From Chloroflexota bacterium (GTDB taxonomy: Bacteria > Chloroflexota > Anaerolineae > Anaerolineales > UBA11579), in assembly GCA_013112575.1 (NCBI GenBank), contig JABFGG010000008.1, forward strand, positions 62,001-126,000: a stretch of DNA of 64,000 bases, in the 5' to 3' direction. Under the pieces are notes generated by a model. The model was not told the DNA's origin. It was given only the letters and a program-made list of their open reading frames with translations, and did no database searches. The position numbers were made by a program, and so were the translations under genes. Shown one piece after another: positions 8,330 through 16,219 of this stretch (its first letter is position 1; each line of letters opens with the position of its first letter).

Positions 8330-9214
8330 TCAAGCTCCTATTACGTGTGTTGCTTGTGAAAATACCTGCCAACCCGCTTTCATACGCTCTTGCAGCCATT
8401 GCCGGGCGGCGGTCACTATTTGTATAGATTGCGGATCATCTTCGGTCCATAGCTCGATCACTATGGGGGCTTGAAAACCGATCTGCGCTAATTTGGTAAA
8501 GGCCTGCTCAAAGGGAACGATACCCTCCCCAAGGGGTACGTAGCGAAGTTGGCCCGGCAGAGTGTCTTTGATGTGTAAGGCAGCGATGTGACCCCGGCCA
8601 ACTTCTAATTCATCGATGACATCATAGCCAGCATAGGCCAGGTTGCCAACATCGGCATAGAGCTGGAACCAAGGGGAGTTGAAATGTTCAACAAAGTGCA
8701 TGGCTTTGGTCAATGAATCGACACCTTTATCCCAATTCTCCAAAGCCAGCATAAGGCCAGCAGCACTGGCTAGCTCGAAGCCAGCTTCCAATCCCTCTAA
8801 GAAACGTGCCTGGCTGTCTGGTGTGCTTTCTTCGTAATATACATCGGCACCGGAGAGCAAAACATAGCGGAGTCCAAGTTCAAGGGAGAGATCGATAGCT
8901 TTCTTGAGGATATCTAGTCCCTTTTGCCTTGTTGCCTCATTTGCACTACCCAGCGGGAAATTGCGATGGGAACTTAAACTCAGGGACTGGATAGGCAGCA
9001 AACCCTCTCTCACCGCGGCGCACAAAGCCTGGCGCTCCTGTGCGCCCTCTTCGAGACGCTGCATACGGTGTTCGGTCTCGTCAATCGAGATCTCCAAAAA
9101 ATCATATCCGGCCTGGCGCGCAACATTCAAGCGCTCTGACCAGGAGAGGTCAATGGGCAGGGCTTTTTCATAGATACCTACCGGGATGCGGTCGAAGTTG
9201 GAAATCCATGCCAT
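8330..9214 (-). CDS. ulaE: L-xylulose/L-ribulose-5-phosphate 3-epimerase (UlaE/SgbU family)
   Basis: 294 residues with a xylose-isomerase-like barrel. It matches remembered UlaE sequence closely: PVGIYEKALP, FLEISIDETEHR, SLSSHRNFPLGS, ADVYYEES, NSPWFQLYADVGNL, HIAALHIKDTLPGQ and VIELWTEDDP. Metal ligands are the Glu, Asp, His and Glu residues within these motifs. UlaE interconverts L-xylulose 5-phosphate and L-ribulose 5-phosphate, the step after UlaD. It is the first gene of the lower operon and has a strong promoter with two palindromic operators directly upstream (9233-9298). No UlaF 4-epimerase or UlaG lactonase gene is present in the window. Confidence 0.92.
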   Translation of the reverse strand: MAWISNFDRIPVGIYEKALPIDLSWSERLNVARQAGYDFLEISIDETEHRMQRLEEGAQERQALCAAVREGLLPIQSLSLSSHRNFPLGSANEATRQKGLDILKKAIDLSLELGLRYVLLSGADVYYEESTPDSQARFLEGLEAGFELASAAGLMLALENWDKGVDSLTKAMHFVEHFNSPWFQLYADVGNLAYAGYDVIDELEVGRGHIAALHIKDTLPGQLRYVPLGEGIVPFEQAFTKLAQIGFQAPIVIELWTEDDPQSIQIVTAARQWLQERMKAGWQVFSQATHVIGA

Positions 9215-9232
9215 GATGCGAATACCAGAAAT

Positions 9233-9266
9233 TTCACATATGTGAATTATAAAATCACTTACGTGA
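9233..9266. promoter_or_regulatory. Paired operators in front of ulaE
   Basis: Two palindromes, TTCACATATGTGAA (9233-9246, perfect) and TCACTTACGTGA (9255-9266, one mismatched pair). Their centres are 21 bp apart, two helical turns. The second lies 3 bp downstream of the -10 box. The same TCAC-N4-GTGA core occurs in front of the PTS operon, next to a SorC-family regulator gene, which is the likely binder. Confidence 0.8.
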
Positions 9267-9269
9267 ATT

Positions 9270-9298
9270 ATTATAACTTAGCATTGTACAAAAGCCAA
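9270..9298 (-). promoter_or_regulatory. Sigma-70-type promoter of the ulaE-ulaD-E1-E2 operon
   Basis: Minus strand: -35 TTGGCT (9293-9298), 17-bp spacer, perfect -10 TATAAT (9270-9275). Transcription would start near 9263, inside the proximal operator, as expected for repression. Confidence 0.75.
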
Positions 9299-9315
9299 TA
9301 GCTTTTCACGAATGT

Positions 9316-9699
9316 TCAATTAGATTGGGCAATGGTCTCAGCCAAAATCTCATCCGACATGGTCTTTTGGAGAGATTTCAGATTGGATGAATATAGGCAC
9401 AGGCTACCAGGGGGTGCAATGAATGGGAAAGATGAAAACCCCAGAGCATCGTCCCAGGGAATCTTGGCTTTTTGCAACTGTTTTTGGATGTGCTTCGTTT
9501 TATGCTTTTTGAAGGTATTTGTCGCAGAGAGATGTTGGGTGAACTGCTTGAGGATGCGCGCATAATTGCGACGGGAAAAGATGACTACAAGCGCATAAAT
9601 GACAAGTATGGAATTGATCCACAGGCTATTTTGGATGTAAGCATCCAACAACGCACTCCCCCAGGGACCCAAAACGGAACGCACAACAATGTCAACCAT
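9316..9699 (-). CDS. Small membrane protein of unknown function in the PTS operon
   Basis: 127 residues. One clear hydrophobic helix near residues 25-42 (SLWINSILVIYALVVIFS) is followed by a long basic stretch (RRNYARILKQF, KKHKTKHIQKQLQKAK) and a Pro-rich tail. An AGGAG site precedes the ATG by 3 bases. It lies 66 bases after the EIIC stop in the same direction, with a hairpin in the gap, so it is probably the last gene of the PTS transcript. No family is recognised; an accessory role beside the permease is a guess from position. Confidence 0.7.
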   Translation of the reverse strand: MVDIVVRSVLGPWGSALLDAYIQNSLWINSILVIYALVVIFSRRNYARILKQFTQHLSATNTFKKHKTKHIQKQLQKAKIPWDDALGFSSFPFIAPPGSLCLYSSNLKSLQKTMSDEILAETIAQSN

Positions 9700-9718
9700 A
9701 CTCTCCTACAAATAAACG

Positions 9719-9748
9719 GGCAGGGGCAAAGCTGATCTTGCCCCTGCC
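9719..9748 (-). promoter_or_regulatory. Stable stem-loop between EIIC and the small membrane gene
   Basis: Perfect 11-bp stem GGCAGGGGCAA / TTGCCCCTGCC with an 8-base loop. The minus-strand continuation is only moderately T-rich (CGTTTATTTG), so it may be a leaky terminator or an mRNA-stabilising hairpin that sets different levels for the genes on either side. Confidence 0.6.
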
Positions 9749-9765
9749 ATAATTTAGTGGGTTAA

Positions 9766-11178
9766 TTAATCAGCCGCAGCTGCTTCAACATCACCTGCCG
9801 GAGCGCCAGCAGCAACTTCCCATCCCTTCCTGTTGCGGGAATAGAAGTACATGGCAACTGCCAGAAGCGCCAGAACCACAACTAGACCAATAACTCCAGC
9901 GAGTTGTGTCAAGGTCGCGAACAGGAATGGCGGCCACAGGAAGCCGTCAGCAATACTCGTGATCTGAGCAGCACCTTCAGGAATGGTGAAGCCTGCATCC
10001 GCAGCAGCACCGGTAACCAGGGGAGCCATGCCAGTGGCAATGTAAAACCCGACCAGCAGTGTCAGTGTCCCGGCAATCACCATGCGGAAGATATTACCGC
10101 GCATCAGCGGAGCAAAAAGCGCCACAACGAAGGGGATCACTGCCAGGTCTGCGAACAAGAGTACGCGGTTCCCGGGGAGAATGATGCTCAACAGAATGGC
10201 GACAGGGACCAACACCAGGGCTGTGGAGATGGCGGCAGGGTGGCCGATGAGGATGGCCGAGTCCAGGCCAATGAAGATCTCACGGTCAGCAGCTCGTTTT
10301 TGCATGAAGTCGCGGGCGGCTTCTGATACAGGAATGAGACCTTCCATGAGGATCTGCACCATGCGCGGCAGCAAGAGCATAACGGCGGCGAGGTTCATAC
10401 CTACCTGAAGCACACTCACGAGAATAGTTTGAAGATCGCCGGCGTTGTAGTAACCAAGAATGCCGAGGATTAGACCGATGACCAAACCAAGGATCACGGG
10501 GTCACCAAAGGTACCGAAGCGTTTTTGAATGGTCTCGGTATCTGCTTTGATGTCACGCAGTCCGGGGATTCGGTCAATGATCCAATTGGTAACAATGGCA
10601 AACGGCACACCAGGGGCGGTCGTAAGATGCGGAATGGAGATTCCAGGCAAATTATAGAAACTCTGCACGGCGGGAGCAGTCCAGTCTGCCAGGAACAAAG
10701 CCAGGGCCGCGGCAATGGCTGCGGCAATCAGACCATATGTAACACTATCGGTAACGACGGCAACCAAAGAGCCGATAAAGGCAAAGTGCCAGAAGTTCCA
10801 AATATCCACATTGAGGGTCTTGGTCATGCGCCCCAACAGCATAAGGATATTAACGCCCAGGGCAATGGGGATAACCCACAGGCCGACACTCGTTCCGAAA
10901 GCGATTGCAGCCGCTGAGGGCCAGCCGACATCGATGATGTCGCGTTGAACGCCGGTATTGTCGACCATGGCCTGGCCAACGTCGGTCAGCGAAGTCCACA
11001 TCAGGCCAATGACCAGATTGATACCGATAAACGCGATACCGATCATTACGCCAGCACGGAAGGCCCGACCAGGTTTGGCGCCAAGAGCCCAGGCTACTAG
11101 AAAGATGATGATAGGGAGTACGACGGTTGCCCCAAGGTTGTCAATGACGGCTTTTATTGCGGTTAGCAATGCGTCCAT
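9766..11178 (-). CDS. gatC: PTS EIIC permease, galactitol (GatC) type
   Basis: 470 residues from the ATG at 11178, which sits 6 bases after a GGAGG site; an in-frame TTG 12 bases upstream is less likely. It is a multi-pass transporter of the EIIC-GAT family: LGATVVLPIIIFL, the conserved VIDVGWPSAAAIAFG, KTLNVDIWNFWHFAF and LPGISIPH motifs all match GatC. It moves a sugar or sugar alcohol across the membrane while EIIB phosphorylates it. The permease belongs to the galactitol branch, but the downstream enzymes are of the L-ascorbate/pentulose type, so the substrate may be a pentitol or sugar acid. The acidic Ala-rich C-terminal tail is extra. Confidence 0.93.
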   Translation of the reverse strand: MDALLTAIKAVIDNLGATVVLPIIIFLVAWALGAKPGRAFRAGVMIGIAFIGINLVIGLMWTSLTDVGQAMVDNTGVQRDIIDVGWPSAAAIAFGTSVGLWVIPIALGVNILMLLGRMTKTLNVDIWNFWHFAFIGSLVAVVTDSVTYGLIAAAIAAALALFLADWTAPAVQSFYNLPGISIPHLTTAPGVPFAIVTNWIIDRIPGLRDIKADTETIQKRFGTFGDPVILGLVIGLILGILGYYNAGDLQTILVSVLQVGMNLAAVMLLLPRMVQILMEGLIPVSEAARDFMQKRAADREIFIGLDSAILIGHPAAISTALVLVPVAILLSIILPGNRVLLFADLAVIPFVVALFAPLMRGNIFRMVIAGTLTLLVGFYIATGMAPLVTGAAADAGFTIPEGAAQITSIADGFLWPPFLFATLTQLAGVIGLVVVLALLAVAMYFYSRNRKGWEVAAGAPAGDVEAAAAD

Positions 11179-11216
11179 TTCTTCCTCCAAAACTTATGTA
11201 TGATAAATTGCTTGAT

Positions 11217-11510
11217 CTACGTCTGTAATGCTTGTGCAATTTCTTCGATGGCTTCCTCCTTTCCCATACCAGTCAAAAAGGCAAGGGTTTGAATCACAGG
11301 GACGCCCAGATCATCAGGTACAGGCGTGGTTGTCACTACAAGATCAAACCCTTCCTTTACTAAGGTAGATACCTCTGTAGCTTTGCACTGCCGGGTAGTA
11401 ACTTCAATACCCTTTTCTTTCATCGCTTCGATGATGGCTTGGGCGACAACTGTAGATGTAGCTATCGCTGTTCCACAGGCTACAAGTATTCTTTTCGGGC
11501 CATTGGTCAT
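11217..11510 (-). CDS. gatB: PTS EIIB component, galactitol type
   Basis: 97 residues. The phosphocysteine motif sits near the N-terminus in LVACGTAIATS (Cys12), followed by the GatB-like helix VVAQAIIEAMKEKGI and the segment TTTPVPDDLGVPVIQ. This cytosolic protein takes phosphate from EIIA and gives it to the incoming substrate bound to EIIC. It lies 38 bases upstream of the EIIC start and 21 bases after the EIIA stop, with a GGAG ribosome site, so all three are co-transcribed. Confidence 0.94.
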   Translation of the reverse strand: MTNGPKRILVACGTAIATSTVVAQAIIEAMKEKGIEVTTRQCKATEVSTLVKEGFDLVVTTTPVPDDLGVPVIQTLAFLTGMGKEEAIEEIAQALQT

Positions 11511-11531
11511 CCTGCACTCTCCTTCGTGGAT

Positions 11532-11987
11532 TCATTTTAGTGCTGAAATGACTTCCTCAAAGGAAGTCGCCTCCATAAGTTGATTAACAAGGGCTGTATT
11601 CTGCAATACCTGAGCGACCGATCGCAGCATTTCGACCTGAGATTTTGGCTGATCGAGTGCCAGCATAATGACCAGGCGCACGGGGACTTCGGTTTCTGTT
11701 TCCACCATGTTATAAAAAGTTACCGGCTCTTTGAGAGTGGCAAGTCCCAACGCAGGGGAGTTCACGAACTCAATATCGACATGAGGAATAGCAGCATTGA
11801 TGCTACCCTCTAGGGGCAGGCCGGTAGGCATATTGGCTTCGCGTTGCAATGTAGCATCTACAAAATCATCTTTGACATGGCCCAGGCTAAATAGCTTATC
11901 CCCCAAGCCCCGAATGACATCCTCAGAGTTCCCCCCATCCATTTGAAGTATGGTGGCCTCTGGATGCAGGTACTTGCTTATCTCCAT
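11532..11987 (-). CDS. gatA: PTS EIIA component (GatA/fructose-mannitol family)
   Basis: 151 residues. The EIIA-2 family phosphohistidine lies in NAAIPHVDIE (His69), with TGLPLEG just before it and the typical PVRLVIMLALDQPKSQVEML segment after. It accepts phosphate from HPr. It is the first gene of the PTS operon, 9 bases after an AGGAG site, and about 120 bases downstream of the promoter and operators at 12074-12137. The standalone form, separate from EIIB and EIIC, is normal for galactitol systems. Confidence 0.94.
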   Translation of the reverse strand: MEISKYLHPEATILQMDGGNSEDVIRGLGDKLFSLGHVKDDFVDATLQREANMPTGLPLEGSINAAIPHVDIEFVNSPALGLATLKEPVTFYNMVETETEVPVRLVIMLALDQPKSQVEMLRSVAQVLQNTALVNQLMEATSFEEVISALK

Positions 11988-12073
11988 GTATTGATTTCTC
12001 CTGGAGAGTTACACTTATGAAAACAAGAACCAAGCTTGTCTACTTGACTTCAAGTGTTCATTCGTGTAAATTA

Positions 12074-12104
12074 TCATTTGTGAGGAGCTATCTCACAAAT
12101 GTGA
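12074..12104. promoter_or_regulatory. Operators of the PTS operon / sorC intergenic region
   Basis: TCACAAATGTGA (12093-12104) and the partial site TCATTTGTGA (12074-12083), right-half ends 21 bp apart. Further half-site-like sequence occurs at about 12058-12070. They match the palindromes before ulaE and lie just downstream of the PTS -10 box, a position suited to repression. Confidence 0.75.
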
Positions 12105-12108
12105 TTTC

Positions 12109-12137
12109 ATCCTACATGTAAAAAACACATTTGTCAA
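12109..12137 (-). promoter_or_regulatory. Promoter of the PTS operon
   Basis: Minus strand: -35 TTGACA (12132-12137), 17-bp spacer, -10 TAGGAT (12109-12114). The proximal operator begins 5 bp downstream, the same geometry as at the ulaE promoter. Confidence 0.7.
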
Positions 12138-12190
12138 CGTTTTGTTCTAATATTGACACAAACACTCCGAATTAGAAAAGGCGTGAATCT

Positions 12191-13165
12191 ATGGCTAAGG
12201 CAAAGAAAGGCGTAAACCGCGAAGAACTGTTAGCTGACGTGGCCGAAATGTATTATCTGGAGGATAAGACCCAAGCGGAAATCTCAAAAGCCATAGGCAT
12301 CACGCGCTCGGCTATTTCCAGGATTCTGACGGAAGCGCGCCAAAAGGGCATTGTAGATATCCGCGTGCGTCGCCCCTTGAGCTTCGACAGTGCACTTGAA
12401 GACCAGTTGCAGAATAGCTTCAAACTGGAAAGAGTGCATGTGATCAACTCCAACAGCAACGGGAAATACGATGCCTTGCGAGAGCGCCTGGGAAGGGCGG
12501 GGGCAAAATTGCTGGAAGAATTGACCCATGACGACCAGATCATCGGAGTAGCCTGGGGAACAACCGTGAACGCAACCATAGAAGCCTACGAGCACCCTGC
12601 ACCGCGAGGTATAAGGGTGGTGCAGCTCGTGGGCGTGTTGGGAGCTACCCGGCACACGTATAGCGGGCAGGCCCTGGTAGAGAACCTGGTTCGTAAACTG
12701 AGCGGCGAAGGTACTTACCTTTACACGCCATTTATTGTGGAGAGCGCAGCGGCGGCACAAATCCTGATGAATGACCGCAGCGTCCAAGAGGCCATCACTA
12801 TGGGACGCCAGGCCAACCTGGCACTCTCAGGCATCGGTTCAACCGACCCTGAGTATTGCAGTTTATACAAAGGCGGGCACATCTCAGATGAGGATCTTAA
12901 AACCTTGCAGGAGGCAGGAGCCGTCGGTGATGTGGCCGGTCACTATTATGACATTATGGGACGGCCTGCTGAGGTTGAATTCCACGAACGCAATGTGGGC
13001 ATTTCCAAGGAAGATTTTCTCAGCATCCCCTTACGCTTCGCGGTTGCCGGGGGTCTGCCCAAAGCGGAAGCCATCACAGGAGCCATCTGCGGCGGCTACG
13101 TCAATGCACTGGTTACAGATGATGTGACAGCCGCGCAGGTATTGGCCCTGGCTGCTGAGCATTAA
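12191..13165 (+). CDS. SorC/DeoR-type sugar-responsive transcriptional regulator
   Basis: 324 residues, the family's usual length. The N-terminal helix-turn-helix (KTQAEISKAIGITRSAIS, about 27-45) is followed by the SorC sugar-phosphate-binding domain with GVAWGTTV, VVQLVGVLG, SGIGS and the C-terminal VAGGLPKAEAITGA motif. Proteins of this family bind phosphorylated sugars and control their catabolic operons. It is transcribed divergently from the PTS operon, sharing the operator-bearing intergenic region, and is the natural candidate to bind the TCAC-N4-GTGA palindromes there and before ulaE. An AAAGGCG ribosome site precedes the ATG. Confidence 0.94.
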   Translation: MAKAKKGVNREELLADVAEMYYLEDKTQAEISKAIGITRSAISRILTEARQKGIVDIRVRRPLSFDSALEDQLQNSFKLERVHVINSNSNGKYDALRERLGRAGAKLLEELTHDDQIIGVAWGTTVNATIEAYEHPAPRGIRVVQLVGVLGATRHTYSGQALVENLVRKLSGEGTYLYTPFIVESAAAAQILMNDRSVQEAITMGRQANLALSGIGSTDPEYCSLYKGGHISDEDLKTLQEAGAVGDVAGHYYDIMGRPAEVEFHERNVGISKEDFLSIPLRFAVAGGLPKAEAITGAICGGYVNALVTDDVTAAQVLALAAEH

Positions 13166-13714
13166 TCAGTCACCCGGAACGACGTCCTTGTCCTGTGGCG
13201 GGTAAATCTTTTCGGGAGGATGGCGACGGGCCGGGCGTTGAATGAGCTCCAGCGTAACCCCAAAATCCGTTTCGGTATCAAAATAAGCGTAATGCCCATC
13301 CCCATCCGGGCCAAAGCCAGAGCCATCCATAGTCATGGTTAAACCGGCCTGTTCCCATTCATTAATAGCTGAGGGCATGTCATCAACCAGCAAGCCCAAA
13401 TGCTGAACGCCATAACCGTGTTCTTTGACAAAGTCGGCATACACAGTATCCCCCTCCCCAATCTCGATCAGTTCAATACGCATGGGCCCAAAATGGGATA
13501 AGGCAATGCGATTACTGTAGTCGGCCGGCTGACCCATGTAGGACATGTCTTTGACCAGGGGTTTCTCGTAAGTATAAAAATGCCAGGGCCCGATACCAAA
13601 GGTTTTGTAATACCTCTCCACAGCCCGGTCAAGGTCAGGAACAATAATAGCGATCTGGGCAACACCTTCGTTCAAATGCTGCAGGGGTGCCTGCCCCCCA
13701 TCTTTTGTAGTCAT
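13166..13714 (-). CDS. VOC (glyoxalase/bleomycin-resistance fold) protein
   Basis: 182 residues with paired VOC half-modules: VAQIAIIVPDLDRAVERYY at the N-terminus and GVQHLGLLVDDMPSAINEW in the middle, ending in TETDFGVTLELIQRP. The His and Glu positions resemble metal ligands of methylmalonyl-CoA epimerase/glyoxalase-like members. No specific reaction can be named; an epimerase or isomerase acting on a sugar-derived metabolite would fit the context. Its stop abuts the regulator's stop (convergent) and it follows the transaldolase gene by 9 bases. Confidence 0.85.
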   Translation of the reverse strand: MTTKDGGQAPLQHLNEGVAQIAIIVPDLDRAVERYYKTFGIGPWHFYTYEKPLVKDMSYMGQPADYSNRIALSHFGPMRIELIEIGEGDTVYADFVKEHGYGVQHLGLLVDDMPSAINEWEQAGLTMTMDGSGFGPDGDGHYAYFDTETDFGVTLELIQRPARRHPPEKIYPPQDKDVVPGD

Positions 13715-13723
13715 ATCAAAATC

Positions 13724-14365
13724 CTATGTACTCGGAAGGACAACAGCCTCATCAAATTGGGCAATAGCCTTGTAGGTAAGCTCATGCTCGGAGATTGCCA
13801 AAATGAGGTCAAGGGGAATGGTGATGGCGGACGCGCCCGCCAGGACAGCAGCTACTGCTTCATCCGTAGATTTGAGACTGGCAGCCAAAACCTGTGTAGA
13901 TGTACCCTCCAGCACCTTGACGCAGTCGCTCAGCACCCTCAGCCCATCTCCCATTTGCTGTGTCAGACGATTGACGTAGGGGGCAATGTAAGCAGCTCCC
14001 ACATTGCCTGCCAGCATGGCTTGCGAGGGATGGCTGACAGCCGTAATACAGACCAGTAACCCATCGGCGACCAGCTTATGCGCCAGGGTCATGTTCTCGG
14101 TAGTAGCGGGCAGTTTTATCACTACCCGGTCCACGTACCGCTCGGAGGCGGTATACGCATCTTGTTCGCGCTCATTTAGCGAGTGGGCTGTCATTTGGAA
14201 AAAGACCGGGCCGGGGGTTGTCTCAAGCAGGTCGTCAAGCACATCAAGCGGGGGGCGGCCCGCCGCGGCCATCAGGCTGGGGTTGGTAGTGACACCATCC
14301 ACAAAACCAAGTTCCATTGCCCGGCGAGCATCATCGAGGTTGGCAGAGTCGAGGAAGAATTGCAT
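13724..14365 (-). CDS. Transaldolase / fructose-6-phosphate aldolase family protein
   Basis: 213 residues, the short form of the family (TalC/FSA). MQFFLDSANLDDARRA and GVTTNPSLMA are signature N-terminal motifs, and the Schiff-base lysine is Lys84 in RVVIKLPATTEN. The C-terminal part includes GASAITIPLDLI. It either transfers a dihydroxyacetone unit or cleaves fructose 6-phosphate in the cytoplasm. Situated beside the pentulose-phosphate genes, it may feed pentose phosphates into glycolysis. It is the first gene of a two-gene operon with the VOC protein. Family members differ in substrate, so transaldolase versus aldolase is open. Confidence 0.9.
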   Translation of the reverse strand: MQFFLDSANLDDARRAMELGFVDGVTTNPSLMAAAGRPPLDVLDDLLETTPGPVFFQMTAHSLNEREQDAYTASERYVDRVVIKLPATTENMTLAHKLVADGLLVCITAVSHPSQAMLAGNVGAAYIAPYVNRLTQQMGDGLRVLSDCVKVLEGTSTQVLAASLKSTDEAVAAVLAGASAITIPLDLILAISEHELTYKAIAQFDEAVVLPST

Positions 14366-14492
14366 ACAAGATCCTTAAATATATAAAATGAAGTTTTTTT
14401 GAAAGTATATGTTGGCAAAGATTAGCCTAATAAGCAAATAACAGCATAGGCTAAGGGTCCTTCATCAAATTTTCCAATACAGCCTGCTCGTG

Positions 14493-14906
14493 CTAGTGTA
14501 ATAGTTCGCGATGGTCAACAATCTCACCTGTGATGACAGCCTCCACAGCCGTGTGAATAACGCTGATATCCGTAATGATGGGACGGATATTGGCCTGCTC
14601 GAGGCCACGATGAGCGCCCATACCCATACCACGCGCCAGCAATAAGTCACAATCCAGGATGGGGGAAAACATGGTCTGATGTTTATCTTCTGCTTCTTTG
14701 CCAAAACCGTGACCCTGCTCATGGTCTTGATGTTCGATTTGGACAAGGTCATGTTTATGTTGATGTTTGCCGTGGAAGTTGAGTTTATCGATTAACTCCT
14801 CGCTAACGAGCTTACCATCTTCAACCTCACAAATATCATATTTAGCGGCGCGTCCAAAATGGACACTAATGGTTTTTCCATCGTCTGTAACAATTGCGAT
14901 CTTCAT
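14493..14906 (-). CDS. NifX/NifB-type dinitrogenase iron-molybdenum cofactor family protein
   Basis: 137 residues. MKIAIVTDDGKTISVHFGRA is the classic start of this family, which binds iron-sulfur or metal clusters. The middle carries a His-rich insert (HGKHQHKHD, HQDHEQGHG) and the C-terminus has LARGMGMGAHRGLEQANI and a conserved helix TAVEAVITGE. In organisms without nitrogenase such proteins are of uncertain role, perhaps in metal-cluster handling. The His-rich insert suggests divalent metal binding. It follows the VKOR gene by 15 bases in the same direction. Confidence 0.85.
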   Translation of the reverse strand: MKIAIVTDDGKTISVHFGRAAKYDICEVEDGKLVSEELIDKLNFHGKHQHKHDLVQIEHQDHEQGHGFGKEAEDKHQTMFSPILDCDLLLARGMGMGAHRGLEQANIRPIITDISVIHTAVEAVITGEIVDHRELLH

Positions 14907-14921
14907 TTTTTTCCTCTACTA

Positions 14922-16070
14922 CTAAGTTGCCTGAAACCATTGTCGAAGGTGCTGCGCGCCTCCTAATGTAACTGTCCACAAAACAAGCGTCATGATGATT
15001 GAAGAACTCAAACACCAGGCGCAGGTAGCACCGATTACAAAAGGCTCCAAAAAGGTTAGATAAACCGAGAAGAGCGTGCCAAAGATACCCAAAGCCCACA
15101 GCAACAACGTACTGGCTGGCTGCTGTTCTTTGGGACCATACATGGAATACAGCCACACAGCCCCGATAATCAGGTAACCGAGGATGCCAAATACGCCAAT
15201 CGGCAAGACACCAAACAAACGCGCATAGGGGCTTTGCTGGACTGTATTGCAGTCACCCACCGGACCACACACAGCATCCGTTCGCGTGATCTCGACATAG
15301 CTCATGTACCCGGCTACAAACAGGCCGACGAGCAACAAGATCGGCAAAACCCAAACAGGCCAGGCTTTAATCTCGAATCTTCTTGTGCGCAAGAGCATGA
15401 CGATGCGCACGAGACTGTAGAGCATGCCCAGCAACACCACTACCGAGAAGGTATTGCCGACCACGTCCTGGCGATAACGGTCCATCCAGGTCATTTGGGC
15501 GACGCTGGCGGTAGCCTCTTCAAGTCCAAGGGTGACAGAAGAATCATCCGAAACTGGCCCAGGGGCTTGTTCTGCGGATTGCTCTACAACGGGTTCTTCA
15601 ACCACTGGCTGTAGCATGCCCTCCGTTTCCAGGTACTCAAGCAGCAAGGGTACAGCAGGCCAATCGATGCCACCATCAACCAGGCCTTGACTGACGATTC
15701 CCGGGAATTGCTCTGGGATAGCAGCCGAACCAACCAGAACTTGTTCTCCTACGATGAGCATGGGCACGCCGAGTTGTTCCTGGGGAATCTGCAATTCTTC
15801 AATAGTGGCAACAAAGAGTCCATACCCTTGTTCGGATGTGGTATCCACCGTAAGGATAGTCAGTTGATCGCCATAAGTTTCCAGCAAAGGCGGCAAATCT
15901 TCGGACATGACCTTGTGACAGTGTGAGCAAGTCGGCGAGAAGAATAGTACGGCCCTTACGCTGGCCGACTGGGCCAGAGCAGGGGTGAAAGTGGTGAATA
16001 AAATTAAACACACTGGCAGACAGAATCGTGTCGTAGATACCATTACATATTTTAAAGCTGATCGCATCAT
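14922..16070 (-). CDS. Thioredoxin-VKOR fusion, disulfide-forming membrane protein
   Basis: 382 residues. A signal/anchor segment is followed by a thioredoxin-like domain with active site CSHC (Cys48, Cys51 in FFSPTCSHCHKV), a Glu/Val/Pro-rich linker, then a vitamin K epoxide reductase domain with about five helices, the loop Cys pair (VCGPVGDCNTVQQ) and the CAWC redox motif in the last helices. The VKOR part re-oxidises extracytoplasmic thiols and passes electrons to quinone, while the thioredoxin domain oxidises client proteins. Most bacterial fusions carry the thioredoxin at the C-terminus; here it is N-terminal. Likely co-transcribed with the NifX-like gene. Confidence 0.92.
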   Translation of the reverse strand: MMRSALKYVMVSTTRFCLPVCLILFTTFTPALAQSASVRAVLFFSPTCSHCHKVMSEDLPPLLETYGDQLTILTVDTTSEQGYGLFVATIEELQIPQEQLGVPMLIVGEQVLVGSAAIPEQFPGIVSQGLVDGGIDWPAVPLLLEYLETEGMLQPVVEEPVVEQSAEQAPGPVSDDSSVTLGLEEATASVAQMTWMDRYRQDVVGNTFSVVVLLGMLYSLVRIVMLLRTRRFEIKAWPVWVLPILLLVGLFVAGYMSYVEITRTDAVCGPVGDCNTVQQSPYARLFGVLPIGVFGILGYLIIGAVWLYSMYGPKEQQPASTLLLWALGIFGTLFSVYLTFLEPFVIGATCAWCLSSSIIMTLVLWTVTLGGAQHLRQWFQAT

Positions 16071-16219
16071 GAAATCCTTATTGCATAGAAATCATTCATA
16101 GTCGAATTACTTGTGCATAATTTCACGATAATTATACAGGATTAGTTCTTGAAATCAGCTAACTTAAAAATGCGCAATGTAAATCAGGTTTGAAGAATAT
16201 CGCCCCCAAGACATCTCTT

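Noticed and set aside
14422-14454. Inverted repeat TTAGCCTA / TAGGCTAA as a terminator of the NifX-like gene
   Set aside because: The loop is 17 bases and no T-run follows on the minus strand; it could be chance.
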